A DNA stretch of 56,380 bases from Bacillota bacterium (lineage in GTDB: Bacteria; Bacillota; Clostridia; Christensenellales; Aristaeellaceae), in assembly GCA_023398575.1 (NCBI GenBank), contig JAEWSC010000044.1, positions 1 to 56,380 on the forward strand. The letters are read 5' to 3'. The position numbers and the translations under genes were made by a program. The notes beneath the pieces are model-generated. The model saw only the letters and a list, made by a program, of their open reading frames with translations, made no database searches and was not told where the DNA came from. Position 1 is the stretch's first letter; each line of letters begins with the position of its first letter. Positions 44,201 through 53,648 of the stretch are shown in pieces.

Positions 44201-45463
44201 TCACAGCAAATCATCCGGCGACGTTAATTTTCCTGTGATCGCCGACGCCGCTGCTACTGCCGGGCTGGCCAGGTAGACCTCGCTTTGCGGGTCGCCCATG
44301 CGGCCCACAAAGTTGCGGTTGGTGGTGGCCACGCAGCGTTCCCCCTTGGCCAGAATACCCATGTGGCCGCCCAGGCAAGGCCCGCAGGTGGGTGTAGAGA
44401 CAGCGCAGCCGGCATCAATGAAAATCTCCATCAAGCCTTCCTTCATGGCATCCAGCCAAATTTTCTGGGTGGCGGGGATGATCAGCGCGCGCACACCCTT
44501 GGCGACTTTCCGGCCTTTTAATATCTGTGCTGCTTCCCGCAAATCGGACAGGCGGCCGTTGGTGCAAGAGCCTACCACGATCTGGTCGATGGACACATCC
44601 CCAATCTCGTCAAAGGTCTTGCCGTTTTCCGGCAGGTGCGGGAAGGCCACCACCGAGGTCAACTTGTCAAGATCGATATGTATGGTGCGGGAGTAAGTAG
44701 CATCCGAATCGGCAGCATAAACCTTGGGTTCTTTTGCGCCCCTATCCTTCAAATACGCTAATGTCACTTCATCCACCGGGAAGATTCCGTTCTTGGCACC
44801 GGCCTCGATAGCCATGTTGCAAATGCACAGCCGGTCATCAATCGTAAGGTTTTGCACGCCCTCACCTGTAAACTCCAGCGATTCGTACAGTGCGCCATCC
44901 ACCCCGATTTCTCGGATTAAATAGAGCACCACATCCTTGCCGGAAACAAACTTGCGCATTTTGCCGGTGAGCACCACCTTAATTGCCTCCGGCACCCGGA
45001 GCCAAACCTTGCCATAGGCCATGGCCGCCGCCATGTCGGTGGAACCAACCCCGGAAGAGAAAGCGCCCAACGCACCATAGGTGCAGGTGTGACTGTCAGC
45101 GCCAATCACCAAATCCCCTGCCGTGACCATGCCCCTCTCCGGCAGCAGGGCATGCTCGACGCCCATCTCGCCCACGTCAAAATAGTTGACAATGGACTTT
45201 GCGTTGGCGAATTCCCGAACCTTTTTTGTCTGCTCCGCGGCTTTGATATCCTTGTTGGGTGTGAAATGGTCCATGACCAGGGCGATCTTCCCGCAGTCAA
45301 ACACGCAATCACAGCCCGCCTTTTGAAACTCGTTGATGGCAACCGGTGCAGTAATGTCATTGCCCAATACCAAATCGGTATCGGCCAAAATCATCTCCCC
45401 TGCCTGTAATTCTGTTTTCCCGCAGTGGGCAGCCAGTATCTTTTGGGTCATGGTCATGGACAT
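44201..45463 (-). CDS. leuC: 3-isopropylmalate dehydratase large subunit
   Basis: Aconitase-family subunit of 420 residues that should bind a [4Fe-4S] cluster through cysteines in VGSCTNGRLSDL and PTCGPCLGGHMG. VIGADSHTCTYGALGAFSSGVGSTDM is also present. The length fits the two-subunit isomerase of clostridial/archaeal type. The ATG at 45463 overlaps the cimA stop by 10 bases. AAGGAGG about 10 bases upstream supports it. Confidence 0.96.
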   Translation of the reverse strand: MSMTMTQKILAAHCGKTELQAGEMILADTDLVLGNDITAPVAINEFQKAGCDCVFDCGKIALVMDHFTPNKDIKAAEQTKKVREFANAKSIVNYFDVGEMGVEHALLPERGMVTAGDLVIGADSHTCTYGALGAFSSGVGSTDMAAAMAYGKVWLRVPEAIKVVLTGKMRKFVSGKDVVLYLIREIGVDGALYESLEFTGEGVQNLTIDDRLCICNMAIEAGAKNGIFPVDEVTLAYLKDRGAKEPKVYAADSDATYSRTIHIDLDKLTSVVAFPHLPENGKTFDEIGDVSIDQIVVGSCTNGRLSDLREAAQILKGRKVAKGVRALIIPATQKIWLDAMKEGLMEIFIDAGCAVSTPTCGPCLGGHMGILAKGERCVATTNRNFVGRMGDPQSEVYLASPAVAAASAITGKLTSPDDLL

Positions 45464-47034
45464 AGCTCGGCAGCCTCCTTCTTGTGCAGCACATATTCAA
45501 TGGAATCCGACAGTGCCTGCCAGCTGGCGGCGATAATGTCGGTGGATACGCCAACGGTGGTCCAGGTAGATTCCCCATCGCTGGATTCAATGAGAACCCT
45601 AACCCTAGAAGCAGTGGCCGCCCGGCCGGTAAGCACGCGAACCTTGTAATCGATCAAGCGGACTTTATTGAGCTCCGGATAAAACACGGACAGCGCTTTT
45701 CGCAAGGCCGTATCCAAAGCGTGAACGGGGCCGTTTCCCATAGCGGCGGTTGTTTCCTGCTGTCCATCCACTGCGATGGACAGCATGGCCGAAGCACTTT
45801 TGTCCCCATCGGGTGAAGGGTATTCACCGCTGATGCGGTACATACCCAGCGCAAAGTGAGGCACAAACCGCTGAAGCGTTCTGGTGATCATCAGTTCAAA
45901 GCTGGCGTCCGCCGCCTCAAACTGAAAGCCCTCATGCTCCAACTCCTTTACTTTGGACACGATCTCGGCCACCTCGGGCGAATCCTTGTGAAGGTTCGGC
46001 GCGACGGTGGAAAGCTTGGCCAGCACCGTGGTACGGCCGGAAACCTCGCTCATTAGGAACCTGCGCTCATTGCCAACCGCTTCCGGCGCGATATGCTCAA
46101 AAGACCGGCTGAGTTTGCTGACCCCGTCGATGTGCATGCCGCCTTTGTGCGCAAAGGCGCTGGCCCCTACATAGGGCTTGCCCGAATACAAAGACATGTT
46201 GCACAATTCCGAAATGAGGATCGCGGTATGCTTTAAATTTGCCAGATCACCTTTGCAATCCAACCCCATCTTGAGCTTTAATCCGGGGATGATGGTGCTC
46301 AAATCTGCGTTTCCGCATCGCTCGCCAATGCCGGTGAAGGTGCCTTGCACCTGTACGGCGCCGGCCTTTACGGAAAGCAGCGAGGAAGCCACCGCACAGC
46401 CGGAATCGTTGTGGCAGTGAATGCCTACCCGCGTTCCGGGAAAAGCGGCACATACCTTTTCAACAACCGCTTGAATCTCATCGGGCAGCATGCCGCCGTT
46501 GGTGTCACATAGGCAAAGCACATCGGATCCAGTCTTTACTGCTGCAGAAAGCACCTGCATGGCATAAACTGGGTTATTCTTATGCCCGTCAAAAAAGTGC
46601 TCCGCATCAAAGATGACTTCCTTGCCATGGTCTTTGAAAAAGCGAAGGGTGTCATGCACCAGGCGGAGGTTTTCCTCCAAAGTGGTATTCAGTACATGCG
46701 TCACGTGCAGGTCCCAGCTTTTTCCGAAGATGGCGACGGAAGGCGTATCGGCACTTAAAAGGGAAAGGACATTTTTGTCCTCCTCCGGCCGTGTCTCTTT
46801 CCGGCAGGTGGAGCCAAAGGCGCACAAGCGGGCATTTTTCAGGGACAGCTCATTCACCCTCTGGAAAAATTCGATGTCCTTGGGGTTGGAACCGGGGTTG
46901 CCAGCCTCGATATAATCTACCCCGAACTCATCCAGGGCTTTGACGATGCTCAGCTTGTCGCTGACAGAGAAGGAGATGCCTTCACCTTGGGCACCGTCGC
47001 GGAGTGTGCTGTCGAAGATTTCGAGTTTCGTCAT
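45454..47034 (-). CDS. cimA: (R)-citramalate synthase
   Basis: Condenses acetyl-CoA and pyruvate to citramalate, giving a threonine-independent route to isoleucine. At 526 residues it has the catalytic barrel beginning LEIFDSTLRDGAQGEGISFS, VCHNDSG-like HCHNDSGCAVASSL, and the C-terminal LeuA-like regulatory domain. The N-terminal motif and the DTNGGMLP segment are typical of CimA rather than LeuA. Its presence beside leuA makes the operon able to supply both leucine and isoleucine precursors. Confidence 0.93.
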   Translation of the reverse strand: MTKLEIFDSTLRDGAQGEGISFSVSDKLSIVKALDEFGVDYIEAGNPGSNPKDIEFFQRVNELSLKNARLCAFGSTCRKETRPEEDKNVLSLLSADTPSVAIFGKSWDLHVTHVLNTTLEENLRLVHDTLRFFKDHGKEVIFDAEHFFDGHKNNPVYAMQVLSAAVKTGSDVLCLCDTNGGMLPDEIQAVVEKVCAAFPGTRVGIHCHNDSGCAVASSLLSVKAGAVQVQGTFTGIGERCGNADLSTIIPGLKLKMGLDCKGDLANLKHTAILISELCNMSLYSGKPYVGASAFAHKGGMHIDGVSKLSRSFEHIAPEAVGNERRFLMSEVSGRTTVLAKLSTVAPNLHKDSPEVAEIVSKVKELEHEGFQFEAADASFELMITRTLQRFVPHFALGMYRISGEYPSPDGDKSASAMLSIAVDGQQETTAAMGNGPVHALDTALRKALSVFYPELNKVRLIDYKVRVLTGRAATASRVRVLIESSDGESTWTTVGVSTDIIAASWQALSDSIEYVLHKKEAAELCP

Positions 47035-47068
47035 GTGTCACCTCAATGTATCAGTGGGGCAACGTTTC

Positions 47069-47120
47069 GCACCTGCGGGTGCGACCAGGGCTTTCCGATC
47101 GCCCTGGACCTTCGGACGTC
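47069..47120. repeat. Intergenic hairpin repeat, copy 2 (leuA-cimA gap)
   Basis: Contains CTGCGGGTG, the hairpin CCAGGGC-TTTCCGATC-GCCCTGG (7-base stem), then ACCTTCGGA. The unpaired blocks are almost the same as in copy 1. The stem bases differ but pair in both copies. Confidence 0.75.
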
Positions 47121-47156
47121 ATGTGTGATAAATACCCATTCACCAAAATGGGAATT

Positions 47157-47179
47157 CCAAAGGGACTTTGTCCCTTTGG
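47157..47179. repeat. Hairpin in the leuA-cimA gap
   Basis: CCAAAGGGAC-TTT-GTCCCTTTGG, a 10-base perfect stem with a 3-base loop. Confidence 0.8.
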
Positions 47180-47187
47180 CGGAGGGT

Positions 47188-47210
47188 CCAGGGAGGCGCT
47201 GCCTCCCTGG
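47188..47210. repeat. Second hairpin in the leuA-cimA gap
   Basis: CCAGGGAGGC-GCT-GCCTCCCTGG, a 10-base perfect stem with a 3-base loop, only four bases past the leuA stop. Confidence 0.8.
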
Positions 47211-47213
47211 CAG

Positions 47214-48716
47214 TTACAGCTTGTTCATGCCGTTGATGTAGGCCAAGATACTGGCTTCCACGATATCGGTGGATAGTCCGCGGCCTGTGACCACCCGCTC
47301 ACCGCAGCGGATTTTGACGATGGCTTCACCCTGGGCATCCTTGCCTTCGGAAATGGTTTGAATGGAGTAGTCCTCCAGGGAATGGGGCGGTGCGGGGATC
47401 AGCTTATCCACAGCGTTGAAGGCAGCGTCGATGGGACCATCGCCCAGCGCTACTTCCTCGGTGCGCTCCCCGTCATGCAGCATGCTGACCACAGCGTTGG
47501 AGGTGACATAGTTGCCGCTGTTCACGGTAAAGCGCTCCAGCTTGTAACCGGTGTGATCTTGAGCTTCTGACAGCCGGTTCACCGCCAAGGCTTCCAGGTC
47601 AAAATCGGTAACGGTCTTTTTGCGGTCGCACAAGTCTTTAAAGCGGGCAAACAACTGATCCAGCTCTTCCTTTTGCAGCACATAGCCCAAGGCGCTCAAG
47701 CGCTCTTCCACAGCGTGGCGGCCGCTGTGCTTGCCCAGCACCATGCGGTTTTGCATGAGGCCAATGGATTCAGGCGTCATAATTTCATAAGTGGACCGGT
47801 TAGCCATTACTCCGTGCTGGTGAATGCCGGCTTCGTGCGCGAAAGCGTTCTGCCCCACCACCGCTTTGTTCATGGGCGCGTTGACACCCAGTATGCTGTA
47901 CACCAAGCGGCTAACAGGCGAAATGCGGGTTGAATCCACGCCGCAAGCCATGGGATACAGATCAGGCCTTGTATGCATAGCCATCACAATTTCTTCCAGA
48001 GCCGCGTTGCCTGCCCGCTCACCAATGCCGTTGATGGTGCATTCCACCTGACCGGCGCCAGCCATGACAGCGGAAAGGGAGTTGGCTACCGCCAGCCCTA
48101 AATCATTATGGCAATGAACAGAAAGCGTGATTGTATCAATGTTCTCTACGTGCTGCTTGAGGTATTGCAGCATGGCCGCCATCTCAGCAGGCGTAGCATA
48201 ACCTACGGTATCTGGAATGTTGATTACACCGGCCCCGGCACGGATGGCTGCATCCACCGCCCTGGCTAAAAAGGCCGGGTCGGAGCGCATAGCATCTTCC
48301 GCCGAAAACTCCACCTGGGGGCAGAGATTGCGGGCATAGCTTACCATGGAGGTGATGGTGTCCAGCACTTCAACCTCGCTCATTTTCAGCTTATATTGCA
48401 TGTGCGTAGGCGAAGTAGCCAGGAAGGTATGGATAAGGGGCGATTTGGCCTCCTTCACCGCGTTCCAGGCCGCGTCGATGTCCTTTTTTGTGGCGCGGGA
48501 GAGACTGGCAACGGTGCAGTTTTTGAGGGTGCGCGCAATGGTCTGCACCGACTCAAAATCCCCCTGGGAGGCGATAGCAAAGCCTGCTTCAATCACGTCT
48601 ACCTTCATACGTTCCAGTGCTTGGGCGATCTCAATCTTTTCCGCCAGGTCCATGCTGCAGCCGGGAGCCTGCTCTCCATCCCTTAACGTGGTATCAAATA
48701 TTTTTACCTGCTTCAT
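47214..48716 (-). CDS. leuA: 2-isopropylmalate synthase
   Basis: First step of leucine synthesis, 500 residues. Motifs: IFDTTLRDGEQAPGCSMDL near the start, HCHNDLGLAVANSLSAV with the metal histidines, GIGERAGNAALEE, and a C-terminal regulatory domain that usually gives leucine feedback. ATG 48716 is preferred because its spacing to AAGGAG is right; ATG 48722 is too close. It overlaps ilvD by 23 bases. Confidence 0.96.
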   Translation of the reverse strand: MKQVKIFDTTLRDGEQAPGCSMDLAEKIEIAQALERMKVDVIEAGFAIASQGDFESVQTIARTLKNCTVASLSRATKKDIDAAWNAVKEAKSPLIHTFLATSPTHMQYKLKMSEVEVLDTITSMVSYARNLCPQVEFSAEDAMRSDPAFLARAVDAAIRAGAGVINIPDTVGYATPAEMAAMLQYLKQHVENIDTITLSVHCHNDLGLAVANSLSAVMAGAGQVECTINGIGERAGNAALEEIVMAMHTRPDLYPMACGVDSTRISPVSRLVYSILGVNAPMNKAVVGQNAFAHEAGIHQHGVMANRSTYEIMTPESIGLMQNRMVLGKHSGRHAVEERLSALGYVLQKEELDQLFARFKDLCDRKKTVTDFDLEALAVNRLSEAQDHTGYKLERFTVNSGNYVTSNAVVSMLHDGERTEEVALGDGPIDAAFNAVDKLIPAPPHSLEDYSIQTISEGKDAQGEAIVKIRCGERVVTGRGLSTDIVEASILAYINGMNKL

Positions 48717-50379
48717 ACTCATCTGCTCCTTCTTTCAATACGGCGCCCTGATCTGCCGATGATACCAAAGCCGCATAACGCTTCAGGTAGCCCGACAGCG
48801 GAGCACGCTTCGGGGCCTCATAAGAAGCCCGCCTGGAAGCGATTTCCGCCTCGGGCAGACGAAGGCTAAGTCGTTTGCCTGGTATGTCGATTTCGATCTG
48901 GTCCCCCTCTTGAATAAGGGCGATAAGCCCGCCCGCAGCGGCCTCGGGAGAAATGTGTCCGATGGCCGCGCCGCGGGTCGCCCCGGAGAAACGTCCGTCG
49001 GTGATAAGTGCTACAGATGTATCCAACCCCATGCCGGCAATGGCGGAGGTAGGGCCTAGCATTTCCCGCATGCCGGGGCCGCCGGCGGGGCCTTCGTAGC
49101 GAATGACCACCACATCGCCTTCCTTGATTTTGCCATCATAGATAGCGATGATGGCCTGGTCTTCGTTGTCAAACACACGGGCGGGGCCGGTATGGCGCAG
49201 CATTTCCGGGGCTACGGCACTTTGCTTGACTACCGCGCCGCCAGGGCAAAGGTTGCCAAAGAGCACAGCCAGACCGCCTGCCGGGGAGTAGGGCGTTTCC
49301 CAGGGCCTAATCACCTGCGGGTCCAGCACCTTGACGCCAACCAGGTTTTCATCCACGGTCTTCCCGGTAACGGTCATGCAGGTGCCATTGAGCAGCCCCA
49401 TCTTATGAAGCTCCCCCATCACCGCGGGGATGCCGCCGGCCTGATGCAAGTCCTGCACATGATGCTTACCGGCGGGGGCCAGCTTGCATAGGTTGGGCGT
49501 CTTTTGGCTGACTTCGTTGATCTTAGCCAACGGGAACGGCGTACCGGCTTCCAAAGCAATGGCCTTCAGATGCAGTGCCGTATTGGTGGAACAGCCCAGG
49601 GCCATATCCACCACCAAAGCGTTTTCAATGGATTTTTCATTGAGAATATCACGGGCGCAAATGTTTTCTTCCAACAGCTCCATGATCTTCATGCCTGCTT
49701 CCTTGGCCAGGCGCGTGCGGGCCGCATACACCGCCGGAATCGTACCGTTGCCAGGCAGGCCAAGACCGATCACTTCGGTAAGGCAGTTCATGGAGTTGGC
49801 GGTAAACATGCCCGAGCAGGAGCCGCAGCCGGGGCAGACCTCGTTTTCAATACATGCCAATTCATCCTCAGTGATAGTCCCGGCCTTGAAAGCCCCTACC
49901 GCCTCGAAGGAGCTGTTCAAGTCTTTCCCATTTAAGGAAAGCATCGGCCCACCAGATACAAAGATGGTGGGCAGGTTCAGCCGGGCGGCAGCCATCAGCA
50001 TTCCTGGCACTACCTTGTCACAGTTGGGTATGAATACCAAAGCGTCAAAGGCATGGGCCCTGGCCATACACTCGATGGTGTCGGCAATCAGCTCCCTTGT
50101 GCACAGGGAATAGCGCATCCCCTCGTGCCCCATAGCAATGCCATCGCACACGGCAATGGTATTGAACTCAAAGGGCGTGCCCCCGGCCATTAACACCCCA
50201 TCCTTGACAGCTCTTGCAATTTGCTGCAAATGGGTATGGCCGGGTACGACCTCAGTAAAGGAATTGACGATGCCGATAAAAGGCTTTTTGAGCTGCGCAT
50301 CAGAATATCCGCAGGCCTTGAGTAGCGAACGGTGAGGCGTGCGCTCCGGTCCTTTTTTTACGGCGTCGGATCGGCTCAT
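48694..50379 (-). CDS. ilvD: Dihydroxy-acid dehydratase
   Basis: Dehydrates 2,3-dihydroxy acids for valine and isoleucine synthesis; 561 residues. Iron-sulfur cysteines are in NCDKVVPGM and CPGCGSCSGMFTANSMNCL. The C-terminal region includes TDGRFSGATRGAAIGHISPEA. The start codon overlaps the ilvC stop by one base, as seen in tightly coupled operons. Confidence 0.96.
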   Translation of the reverse strand: MSRSDAVKKGPERTPHRSLLKACGYSDAQLKKPFIGIVNSFTEVVPGHTHLQQIARAVKDGVLMAGGTPFEFNTIAVCDGIAMGHEGMRYSLCTRELIADTIECMARAHAFDALVFIPNCDKVVPGMLMAAARLNLPTIFVSGGPMLSLNGKDLNSSFEAVGAFKAGTITEDELACIENEVCPGCGSCSGMFTANSMNCLTEVIGLGLPGNGTIPAVYAARTRLAKEAGMKIMELLEENICARDILNEKSIENALVVDMALGCSTNTALHLKAIALEAGTPFPLAKINEVSQKTPNLCKLAPAGKHHVQDLHQAGGIPAVMGELHKMGLLNGTCMTVTGKTVDENLVGVKVLDPQVIRPWETPYSPAGGLAVLFGNLCPGGAVVKQSAVAPEMLRHTGPARVFDNEDQAIIAIYDGKIKEGDVVVIRYEGPAGGPGMREMLGPTSAIAGMGLDTSVALITDGRFSGATRGAAIGHISPEAAAGGLIALIQEGDQIEIDIPGKRLSLRLPEAEIASRRASYEAPKRAPLSGYLKRYAALVSSADQGAVLKEGADEYEAGKNI

Positions 50380-51383
50380 TATTTTTCCTCCTTCGGTTTC
50401 TGCCAGCTCATTTTTGCTCTGAGTTCTGCCCCTGTCTTTTCCACCAGGCTTGTTTGCGCTGCCTGGCGCATGGCATTGAATGCCGGCCTATTCACCTGAT
50501 TTTCCAAAATCCAGTTGCGGGCAAAGGTGCCGTTCTGAATTTCAGAGAGCACTTTCTTCATTTCTTTCTTGGTTTCATCGGTGATGATACGGGGGCCGGT
50601 AACGTAGTCGCCGTACTCCGCCGTATCAGAAATGGAATAGCGCATGAAGTTCATGCCGCCGGCCACCACCAAGTCTATAATCAGCTTCATTTCGTGCACG
50701 CACTCAAAGTATGCGCTTTCCGGCTGGTAGCCAGCTTCCACTAAGGTATCAAAGCCGGCCTTCATCAGGGCCGTTACACCGCCGCAAAGAACCGCTTGCT
50801 CACCAAAAAGGTCCGTTTCGGTCTCTTCCCGGAAAGTGGTTTCCAGAATGCCGGCCCTGGCACCGCCGATGCCCGCCGCATACGAAAGCGCAATGCCCTT
50901 GGCGGTACCATCGGGGTCTTGGTGTACGGCGATCAGGCAGGGTACGCCTTTGCCTTCCTGATACTGGCTGCGCACGGTGTGGCCGGGGCCTTTGGGTGCG
51001 ATCATGATCACGGCCACATCCTGCGGCACAACGATCTGGCCGAAGTGAATGTTAAAGCCATGGGCAAAGGCCAAGGTTTTTCCTGCCTTCAAGTAAGGAG
51101 CGATGTCGTTTTTGTACAAGGCCGCCTGCTTTTCATCGTTGACAAGGATCATAATCACATCGGCAGCCGCCACGGCATCAGCGGTCAACATGACCTCCAA
51201 ACCTGCTTCCCTGGCCGCAGCCGCTGATTTTGAGCCCCTGTACAATCCGACCACAACGTCAAATCCGCTGTCATGCAGGTTCAGCGCGTGAGCGTGGCCC
51301 TGGCTGCCATAGCCAATAACTGCCACCTTTTTGCCCTTGAGAAAGCTTGCGTCGCAATCCGGTCCGTAGTACATCTTCGCCAT
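50379..51383 (-). CDS. ilvC: Ketol-acid reductoisomerase
   Basis: Isomerises and reduces acetolactate or acetohydroxybutyrate; class I enzyme of 334 residues. The cofactor loop is VIGYGSQGHAHALNLHDSG and the nearby VGLYRGSKSAAAA. The C-terminal knotted domain has GVTALMKAGFDTLVEAGYQPESAYFE. ATG 51383 has AAGGAGG 10 bases upstream. Confidence 0.97.
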   Translation of the reverse strand: MAKMYYGPDCDASFLKGKKVAVIGYGSQGHAHALNLHDSGFDVVVGLYRGSKSAAAAREAGLEVMLTADAVAAADVIMILVNDEKQAALYKNDIAPYLKAGKTLAFAHGFNIHFGQIVVPQDVAVIMIAPKGPGHTVRSQYQEGKGVPCLIAVHQDPDGTAKGIALSYAAGIGGARAGILETTFREETETDLFGEQAVLCGGVTALMKAGFDTLVEAGYQPESAYFECVHEMKLIIDLVVAGGMNFMRYSISDTAEYGDYVTGPRIITDETKKEMKKVLSEIQNGTFARNWILENQVNRPAFNAMRQAAQTSLVEKTGAELRAKMSWQKPKEEK

Positions 51384-51388
51384 AAAAA

Positions 51389-51901
51389 TCAATCCTCCTT
51401 AATATCTGTCAACACATATCCGCCGCGGCCGATGGCCGTAACGCCTGTGCGGCATAGCTCAATGATTCCAAGTGGCTCCATAAAAGCGATAAAGGCATCC
51501 AGCTTATCTTTCTCACCGGTGAGTTCCATGGTCATGGTAATGGGGGTTAAATCGATGACCTTGGCCCTGAACACAGTCACCGCCTCCAATACCTGGCTGC
51601 GTGTGCCAGGGGATGCCTGAACCTTGATGAGCAGCAGCTCTCTGGCTACGGTTCGATGCAGGTCCATCAGTTCTACCACCTTTGCGTCGTGCAGCTTTTC
51701 CAGTTGCTTGACGATCTGCTCCCGCACGTACCCATCCCCAGTGGCTGTGATCGTCACCCGGGAGATATGCGAATCCTGCGTTTCCCCAACAGAAAGGCTG
51801 TCAATGTTAAAGCCGCGGCGGGCAAACAAGCCGGAAATACGGGTCAGGACACCGGATTCGTTGCTCACCAGCATGGAGAGGATGAATCGTCCGTTTTCCA
51901 T
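51389..51901 (-). CDS. ilvN: Acetolactate synthase small (regulatory) subunit
   Basis: Regulatory subunit of 170 residues with an N-terminal ACT domain (LVSNESGVLTRISGLFARRG FNIDSL region) that binds valine, and a C-terminal domain that activates the catalytic subunit. It starts 4 bases after the ilvB stop, with GGGGGTAAG as the ribosome site. The gene name ilvH is also used for this subunit. Confidence 0.95.
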   Translation of the reverse strand: MENGRFILSMLVSNESGVLTRISGLFARRGFNIDSLSVGETQDSHISRVTITATGDGYVREQIVKQLEKLHDAKVVELMDLHRTVARELLLIKVQASPGTRSQVLEAVTVFRAKVIDLTPITMTMELTGEKDKLDAFIAFMEPLGIIELCRTGVTAIGRGGYVLTDIKED

Positions 51902-51905
51902 TTTC

Positions 51906-53573
51906 TTACCCCCTTACGATCATGTCGCGCACGGTTCCCCCGGGTGGGATCATTGGCAGCACCTTTTCATCCCGATGGATGCGCACATCGATGACTACAG
52001 GGCCTTTAAGCGCAAATGCTTTATCCAGTACCGCATCCAGCTTATCCTTGGTCTCCAGGCGCAGCCCCTTAGCGCCAAAGGCCTGAGCCAGCAAGCAATA
52101 ATCGGTAGCCCTGTTCATGGTGGTGTTGGAATAGCGCTTGCTGTAAAACATGGTTTGCCATTGCCTAACCATGCCCAGCACGCTGTTGTTGAGTACCACG
52201 ACGATAATCGGCAGCTGATTGGCGACAGCCGTTGCCAATTCGTTCATGTTCATGTGGAAGCTGCCATCGCTGGTAATCATCAGCGTTTTCTTTAACTTCG
52301 TGCCCATGCACGCACCGATGGCTGCGCCCATGCCAAAGCCCATGGTGCCGAGACCACCGGAGGTGATAAAGGTGCGGGGCTTGCGGAAGCCGTAATACTG
52401 GGCCGTCCACATCTGATGCTGTCCTACGTCGGTAGCAACGGGGTTATCGGCGGCCATGCGCTCGTTCAAGGCCTTTAGTAGCATTTGGGGATTTAAACGG
52501 TTTTCGTTCATATTCAAGTGATTGTCAGGGGCGGCATTCAGCTTCTCCACCTCCTGCAACCACTCCGGGTCCTTTTCTTGAAGCCCGCAGGCATTGAGGG
52601 CTATGAGCGCTTCCTTCACATCCGCTACCATGGCCACATAAGTCGGTATGTTCTTGCCGATCTCCGCCGGGTCGATGTCAATGTGCAATATATGGCGGCC
52701 TTTGGCAAACTCCACCTTGTTACCAGTGGCACGGTCGGAAAAGCGCACGCCGACGGCAATAATCAGATCAGACCGGTCAATGGCCTTGGAGGCGGCATAC
52801 CGGCCGTGCATGCCCGTCATGCCCAAGAACAAGGGGTGGTTGTGATCGATGGCAGACAAGCCCATCATGCTGGAGCCAATCGGCGCGCCGATGGTTTCCG
52901 CTAATTGGATTAATTCCTTCCCAGCTCCCGCCAGCACCACACCTCCTCCGGCATAGATAAAGGGCCTTTGGGAGGAAGCAATCAGTTCAGCTGCCTTTTT
53001 GACAGATTCACTGTCAGGCTTTTTTGCCTGTGTTGCTTCCCACTTGGGCCCTTTTTCATATTCACACTCTGCCGCCTGCACATCCTTGGGGATATCCACC
53101 AGCACGGGGCCAGGCCGGCCGGACGCCGCAATAGCAAATGCTTCCCGCAGCGTTTGTGCCAGGCGGGTCACATCCTTCACCATAAAATTGTGTTTGGTGA
53201 TGGGCATGGTGATGCCTTTGATATCGACTTCCTGAAAGCTGTCGCGGCCAATCAGCGGGCAGGCCACGTTGCCGGTGATGGCCACCATGGGCGTAGAATC
53301 CAAGTAGGCCGTGGCAATGCCGGTTACCAGGTTAGTGGCACCGGGGCCGGAGGTGGCGATAACCACACCGGTTTTGCCTGTGGCCCTGGCATATCCATCG
53401 GCAGCATGAGAAGCACCCTGCTCATGGCAGGTGATCACGTGGTGCAGCCAATCGGCGTTTTTGTATAGCTCATCATAAATATTCAGGACTGCGCCGCCCG
53501 GATACCCAAACACCGTATCGACCTCAAGCTCCTTGAATACCTCCATCAGGATTTGTGCGCCATTGAGCCTCAT
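51906..53573 (-). CDS. ilvB: Acetolactate synthase large subunit
   Basis: ThDP- and FAD-dependent catalytic subunit of 555 residues. Signs: the catalytic glutamate region TCHEQGASHAADGYARATG, the ThDP-binding GSFHMNMNELATAVANQLP, and the C-terminal substrate region RQWQTMFYSKRYS. It is the first enzyme of the operon. The ribosome site AAGGAGGGG lies just beyond the attenuator, so terminator read-through decides expression. Confidence 0.97.
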   Translation of the reverse strand: MRLNGAQILMEVFKELEVDTVFGYPGGAVLNIYDELYKNADWLHHVITCHEQGASHAADGYARATGKTGVVIATSGPGATNLVTGIATAYLDSTPMVAITGNVACPLIGRDSFQEVDIKGITMPITKHNFMVKDVTRLAQTLREAFAIAASGRPGPVLVDIPKDVQAAECEYEKGPKWEATQAKKPDSESVKKAAELIASSQRPFIYAGGGVVLAGAGKELIQLAETIGAPIGSSMMGLSAIDHNHPLFLGMTGMHGRYAASKAIDRSDLIIAVGVRFSDRATGNKVEFAKGRHILHIDIDPAEIGKNIPTYVAMVADVKEALIALNACGLQEKDPEWLQEVEKLNAAPDNHLNMNENRLNPQMLLKALNERMAADNPVATDVGQHQMWTAQYYGFRKPRTFITSGGLGTMGFGMGAAIGACMGTKLKKTLMITSDGSFHMNMNELATAVANQLPIIVVVLNNSVLGMVRQWQTMFYSKRYSNTTMNRATDYCLLAQAFGAKGLRLETKDKLDAVLDKAFALKGPVVIDVRIHRDEKVLPMIPPGGTVRDMIVRG

Positions 53574-53589
53574 TGCTGCCCCTCCTTAT

Positions 53590-53628
53590 AAAAAATCCCC
53601 CTGTCCCGTGTATCCACGGTTCAGGGGG
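53590..53628 (-). terminator. Attenuator terminator before ilvB
   Basis: On the minus strand CCCCCTG-AA-CCGTG-GATA-CACGG-GA-CAGGGGG is followed by ATTTTTT, then the ilvB ribosome site. The long stem with a GATA loop and T run directly upstream of the first gene is a classic attenuator. Confidence 0.9.
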
Positions 53629-53648
53629 TGCTGCACATTCTTTTACGA

